Source: Campylobacteraceae bacterium (GTDB lineage Bacteria; Campylobacterota; Campylobacteria; Campylobacterales; Sulfurovaceae). From it: a stretch of 9,174 nt of DNA. The DNA lies in assembly GCA_027022775.1 (NCBI GenBank), contig JALVXO010000173.1, forward strand, positions 1 to 9,174. The letters are read 5' to 3'. Positions 7,007 through 9,174 of the stretch are shown here, one piece after another. Both the position numbers and the translations under genes were made by a program. The notes beneath the pieces were generated by a model, which saw only the letters and a list, made by a program, of their open reading frames with translations, was not told the DNA's origin and searched no databases. Each line of letters begins with the position of its first letter. Position 1 is the first letter of the stretch.

Positions 7007-7180
7007 ATGGCATCTGTAGATCATTCAATCGAAAAACATATCAAAGCTTACGAGCCAAGCTTTGAGACAATGGTTCCAACACCATTAGTTAAATTTTTCA
7101 GAACTTGCATTTTGTGGCAAATTATCCGCTTTATTGTAATTAACATTAAGATGATTCTTGTTGTTTTAAAAAGCCACTAA
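7007..7180 (+). CDS. 57-residue single-helix membrane protein in the sqr operon
   Basis: I do not recognise this as a named family. The gene is convincing: a strong Shine-Dalgarno (AAGGAGA, 6994-7000) 6 bases before ATG, a start 24 bases after the sqr stop, and a hairpin just after its own stop. The protein has a polar N-terminal half (residues 1-26, containing histidines H6 and H11 and ending VPTP) and a hydrophobic C-terminal half. Residues about 34-54 (CILWQIIRFIVINIKM then ILVVL) could form one membrane helix, interrupted by R41 and K48, which suggests an amphipathic or surface-lying helix; the tail is KSH. There is no signal peptide. Its position points to a role with SQR, for example as a membrane anchor or small accessory subunit, but that is inference from context only. 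Confidence 0.8.
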   Translation: MASVDHSIEKHIKAYEPSFETMVPTPLVKFFRTCILWQIIRFIVINIKMILVVLKSH

Positions 7181-7184
7181 ATTT

Positions 7185-7206
7185 AAGCTTCCTTTTTTGG
7201 AAGCTT
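7185..7206 (+). terminator. Hairpin after the sqr/small-protein operon
   Basis: AAGCTTCC (7185-7192) and GGAAGCTT (7199-7206) form a perfect 8-bp stem around a T6 loop, starting 5 bases after the stop codon. The T-run is in the loop and only a short TTTC follows the stem, so termination may be partial. No TATAAT-like box is seen before the next gene 36 bases on, so read-through into it seems possible. Confidence 0.55.
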
Positions 7207-7241
7207 TCTGCAATTAACTTCAATATTAAGAGGATTTCCCA

Positions 7242-8072
7242 ATGGTTAAAGAGTTAGTAGTTTATCCTGATGACAGAATTGTAATGTGCGGTCCGGTGCG
7301 CTCTTTTAAAGATCCATCTTTGCCTAAACTGCTGGATGATATAAAAGAGACAATGGAGCATCACAATTTAACTGCATTAACTGCAATCCAGGTGGCTCAT
7401 CCTTTTAATATTGCAGTTATAAAATTAAAAGACGGCTCATACCTGGAATTAATAAACCCTTCTATAATTTCTAAAGAGGGAAGGTTTGAGAGCACAGAGA
7501 CAACCTCTTATTTTCCAGACATAACTTTTAAAATTCCCAGATTTGAAAAGATAAAAGTAATTTACGAAGATAGAAACGGTGAATTAAAAAGCCTATCTGT
7601 GGATGATAGGGAGTTAAGCGCCACAATCCAGCGAAAATTGGATTTTTTAGGCGGCGCGACACCTCTTTTTAGACTCGACCAAAACCAAAGAGATAGTGTA
7701 ATAGATGCTTTAAAAAGCAAGGGCATCTATCAGCCCGAAGAGGTCTGCCCGCTCTTTAGCAAAAAAGATTACATTACAAGCTTCAATGATAAATTGATTT
7801 TTTTAATGGCGCTGACACTGCCGGCACCTCTTTATAAAAAATTTTTTGATTTTAAAGAGAGCACAATAGCAGCTTTTTGGAGTTTCGATAAATACTCTTA
7901 CATCGCAACCTGGATTTTAATGGTTATCTATTTTATCTATGCACAGTATGAAGCAAAAAAATACCGCCAGTGCACCAGTTGCCAAATAGGCAACCAGATT
8001 GGCATTATTTTAAAAAGATTGGCTGCAGCAACTGCAATTTTCGCAATTGCTTTTTTTCTGGTTAAGGCTTAA
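7242..8072 (+). CDS. Catalytically degenerate peptide-deformylase-like protein with C-terminal membrane domain
   Basis: This 276-residue protein has an N-terminal half (about 1-147) that aligns along its length with peptide deformylase (for example YPDDRI, ELINPSIISKEG, IYEDRNGELKSL). The active site is lost. Motif 1 GLAAxQ reads ALTAIQ, with Q50 kept. Motif 2 EGCLS reads ETTSY (86-90), so the metal-binding Cys becomes T88. Motif 3 QHExDHL reads QRKLDFL (130-136), so both metal histidines and the catalytic Glu are R131, F135 and K132. It should bind no Fe2+/Zn2+ and not deformylate. The C-terminal half, absent from true deformylases, has a hydrophobic stretch near 185-199, likely membrane helices at about 220-237 and 259-275, and a CTSC pair (244-247) between those two. 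The start ATG at 7242 has AAGAGGA (7228-7234). It lies 61 bases after the small sqr-linked gene, perhaps co-transcribed. Function unknown; a scaffold or peptide-binding role is only a guess. Confidence 0.82.
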   Translation: MVKELVVYPDDRIVMCGPVRSFKDPSLPKLLDDIKETMEHHNLTALTAIQVAHPFNIAVIKLKDGSYLELINPSIISKEGRFESTETTSYFPDITFKIPRFEKIKVIYEDRNGELKSLSVDDRELSATIQRKLDFLGGATPLFRLDQNQRDSVIDALKSKGIYQPEEVCPLFSKKDYITSFNDKLIFLMALTLPAPLYKKFFDFKESTIAAFWSFDKYSYIATWILMVIYFIYAQYEAKKYRQCTSCQIGNQIGIILKRLAAATAIFAIAFFLVKA

Positions 8073-8241
8073 ACCCAAATTTTGCATTAGAGGTTAACAA
8101 CCTTTAGCAAATCATTTAGCTATGGGCATTTACAAAAATCTATCAATTAACCTTCGGGTTAACCTCAAGATTTTTGCAAACACCCTAAACTTTAGCATTT
8201 GCCAAATCTTTGCTAATTCTAATGCAAATTTTGGGTTAAAG
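8068..8241. repeat. Long imperfect palindrome with UUCG-type cap (MITE-like or structured RNA)
   Basis: This element fills over half of the 307-base gap between two convergent genes. The outer arms 8072-8091 and 8218-8237 pair over 20 bp with one mismatch. Further helices are TTAGCAAA (8104-8111) with TTTGCTAA (8209-8216), TCTAAAAAC-type pairing of 8133-8141 with 8168-8176, GGG (8124-8126) with CCC (8183-8185), and TTAACC (8147-8152) with GGTTAA (8157-8162) closed by the loop TTCG (8153-8156). TTAA flanks both ends (8069-8072 and 8236-8239), and the left copy overlaps the stop codon of the preceding gene. Total span is about 166-174 bp, in the size range of ERIC-like elements. The rest of the gap (8242-8333) is A/T-rich with nothing clear in it. 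Confidence 0.75.
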
Positions 8242-8333
8242 GAACATCTATTTGAATAATTTTTCTAACCTCCAATTTCTCTTCTTTAAAAGAGCACAGT
8301 AGTACTTATATGCGGACTACAGAATAAAGAATT

Positions 8334-8350
8334 ATCCCAAACTTTGGGAT
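8334..8350. terminator. Hairpin between convergent genes
   Basis: ATCCCAA (8334-8340) and TTGGGAT (8344-8350) form a 7-bp stem with loop ACT, 29 bases from the hemE stop. On the plus strand it is followed by a T/A-rich run (TATTATTTATTATTTATT), so it looks better as a terminator for the rightward gene. On the minus strand, where it would serve hemE, the following tract is only weakly T-rich. Confidence 0.4.
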
Positions 8351-8379
8351 TATTATTTATTATTTATTCCTCAAACCTC

Positions 8380-9174
8380 TTATTTTTTGCTGACTTCCTG
8401 GCAAAGCTGTATAAAATATTTTGCATTCTCAACCGGAATATCAGGCAGTATTCCGTGACCCAGATTGAAAATGTGGCGTTTGCCGCCCATCACAGAAGCT
8501 ATGTGCTCAACTGCCTCTTTTGTTGCCTCTTTTGAGTATAAGCGGCACGGCTCCATATTTCCTTGCAAGACATATCTGCTGCCAAGTTTCTCTTTTGCAA
8601 GCTCTATCGGGGTTGACCAGTCAACGCCGAATACATCGAAATCGCCGTCTATTTCGTCTAAAAAGCCAGGTATTCCTTTTGGGAACATAATAATTGGGAT
8701 ATGGGGGTATTTGGCTTTAATATAGCTTGCGATTTCTTTCATATAATTCCAGCTAAATTCGAAATATTTATCTTTTTCAAGCGCTGCTGCCCAGCTGTCG
8801 AAAATTTGCACAACATCAACGCCGGCTTGAATCTGTTTTTCTAAATAGTATTTAACAACTTCGGCAACTTTTGCTAAAAGCGCGTGCATCAATTCCGGCT
8901 GGGTGTAAATTAGCTTTTTAACAATATTGTAAGTTTTTGTGCCGCGCCCCTCTATCATATATGTTGCAAGCGTCCACGGCGCGCCTGTAAATCCAATCAG
9001 CGCTTTATCGTCAGCTAATCTCTTGCGAACTATTTTAATTGTTTCGTAAACATAAGTAAGTTTATCTGCCGCCTCTTCGCCGCCCAAAAGCGCTTCTACA
9101 TCTTCCATACTTTTAATCGGTTTGTCAAAAATAGGACCCTCGCCCTTTTCAAAGCGCAAATCCATTCCCATCTC
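8380..9174 (-). CDS. hemE: Uroporphyrinogen decarboxylase (N-terminus off the right edge)
   Basis: This enzyme removes the four acetate carboxyls of uroporphyrinogen III to give coproporphyrinogen III, a cytosolic step of heme synthesis needing no cofactor. About 264 residues are visible, against roughly 340 for the family. The missing N-terminus would hold the RQAGR substrate-binding motif. Visible landmarks: EMGMDLRFEKGEGP at the edge, GAPWTLATYMIEG, QIFDSWAAAL (active-site region of the TIM barrel), FPKG, GVDWSTPI, QGNMEP and, near the C-terminus, NLGHGILPDIPVEN with the conserved histidine. The stop is TAA at 8380-8382. It is convergent with the deformylase-like gene. The reading frame is intact throughout, and the truncation is due only to the window boundary. 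Confidence 0.95.
   Translation of the reverse strand, partial: EMGMDLRFEKGEGPIFDKPIKSMEDVEALLGGEEAADKLTYVYETIKIVRKRLADDKALIGFTGAPWTLATYMIEGRGTKTYNIVKKLIYTQPELMHALLAKVAEVVKYYLEKQIQAGVDVVQIFDSWAAALEKDKYFEFSWNYMKEIASYIKAKYPHIPIIMFPKGIPGFLDEIDGDFDVFGVDWSTPIELAKEKLGSRYVLQGNMEPCRLYSKEATKEAVEHIASVMGGKRHIFNLGHGILPDIPVENAKYFIQLCQEVSKK

Noticed and set aside
8072..8237. Long palindrome as a tRNA, a CRISPR repeat or a retron msr/msd
   Set aside because: There is no cloverleaf or T-loop motif, no regularly spaced repeats, and no reverse transcriptase in the window.
8122..8256. A 44-codon open frame starting at ATG 8122 in the convergent gap
   Set aside because: It lies largely within the long palindrome and has no ribosome binding site; the coding appearance is a by-product of the repeat.

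Overview
The window looks like a chromosomal segment of a low-GC member of the Campylobacterota (formerly Epsilonproteobacteria), most likely a sulfur-oxidising autotroph related to Sulfurimonas, Sulfurovum or Nitratiruptor. This rests on three things: the four-subunit pyruvate:acceptor oxidoreductase cluster in the same gene order as Helicobacter pylori porCDAB, a flavoprotein sulfide:quinone oxidoreductase, and A/T-rich intergenic DNA with near-perfect TATAAT boxes and weak -35 boxes. The genus cannot be fixed from the sequence alone.

Left part (1-2812, minus strand): porC-porD-porA-porB form a tightly packed operon with gaps of 9, 12 and 2 bases. porB runs off the left edge. The complex interconverts pyruvate + CoA with acetyl-CoA + CO2 + low-potential electrons; in autotrophic Campylobacterota it runs as pyruvate synthase next to the reductive TCA cycle. 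Just upstream on the same strand is a HAD-family phosphatase (2883-3527) with its own TATAAT box.

Middle (3528-5512): a short repeat-bearing intergenic region holds a GTAG-type REP-like hairpin and a second palindrome. It is followed by an orphan family-5 periplasmic solute-binding protein on the minus strand (3760-5268). Its promoter diverges from that of the sulfide oxidation unit.

Right-centre (5513-8072, plus strand): sqr, then a 57-residue single-helix membrane protein with a strong ribosome binding site, a hairpin, and a membrane protein whose N-terminal half is a peptide-deformylase fold that has lost its metal ligands and catalytic glutamate. These three genes are the most interesting part of the window. 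The two small neighbours are candidates for membrane or redox partners of SQR, which is inference.

Right edge (8073-9174): a long imperfect palindrome of about 166 bp, capped by a C(TTCG)G tetraloop and flanked by TTAA, fills most of the convergent gap before hemE. hemE is on the minus strand and its N-terminus lies beyond the right edge. No tRNA, rRNA, CRISPR array, transposase or phage gene was seen.
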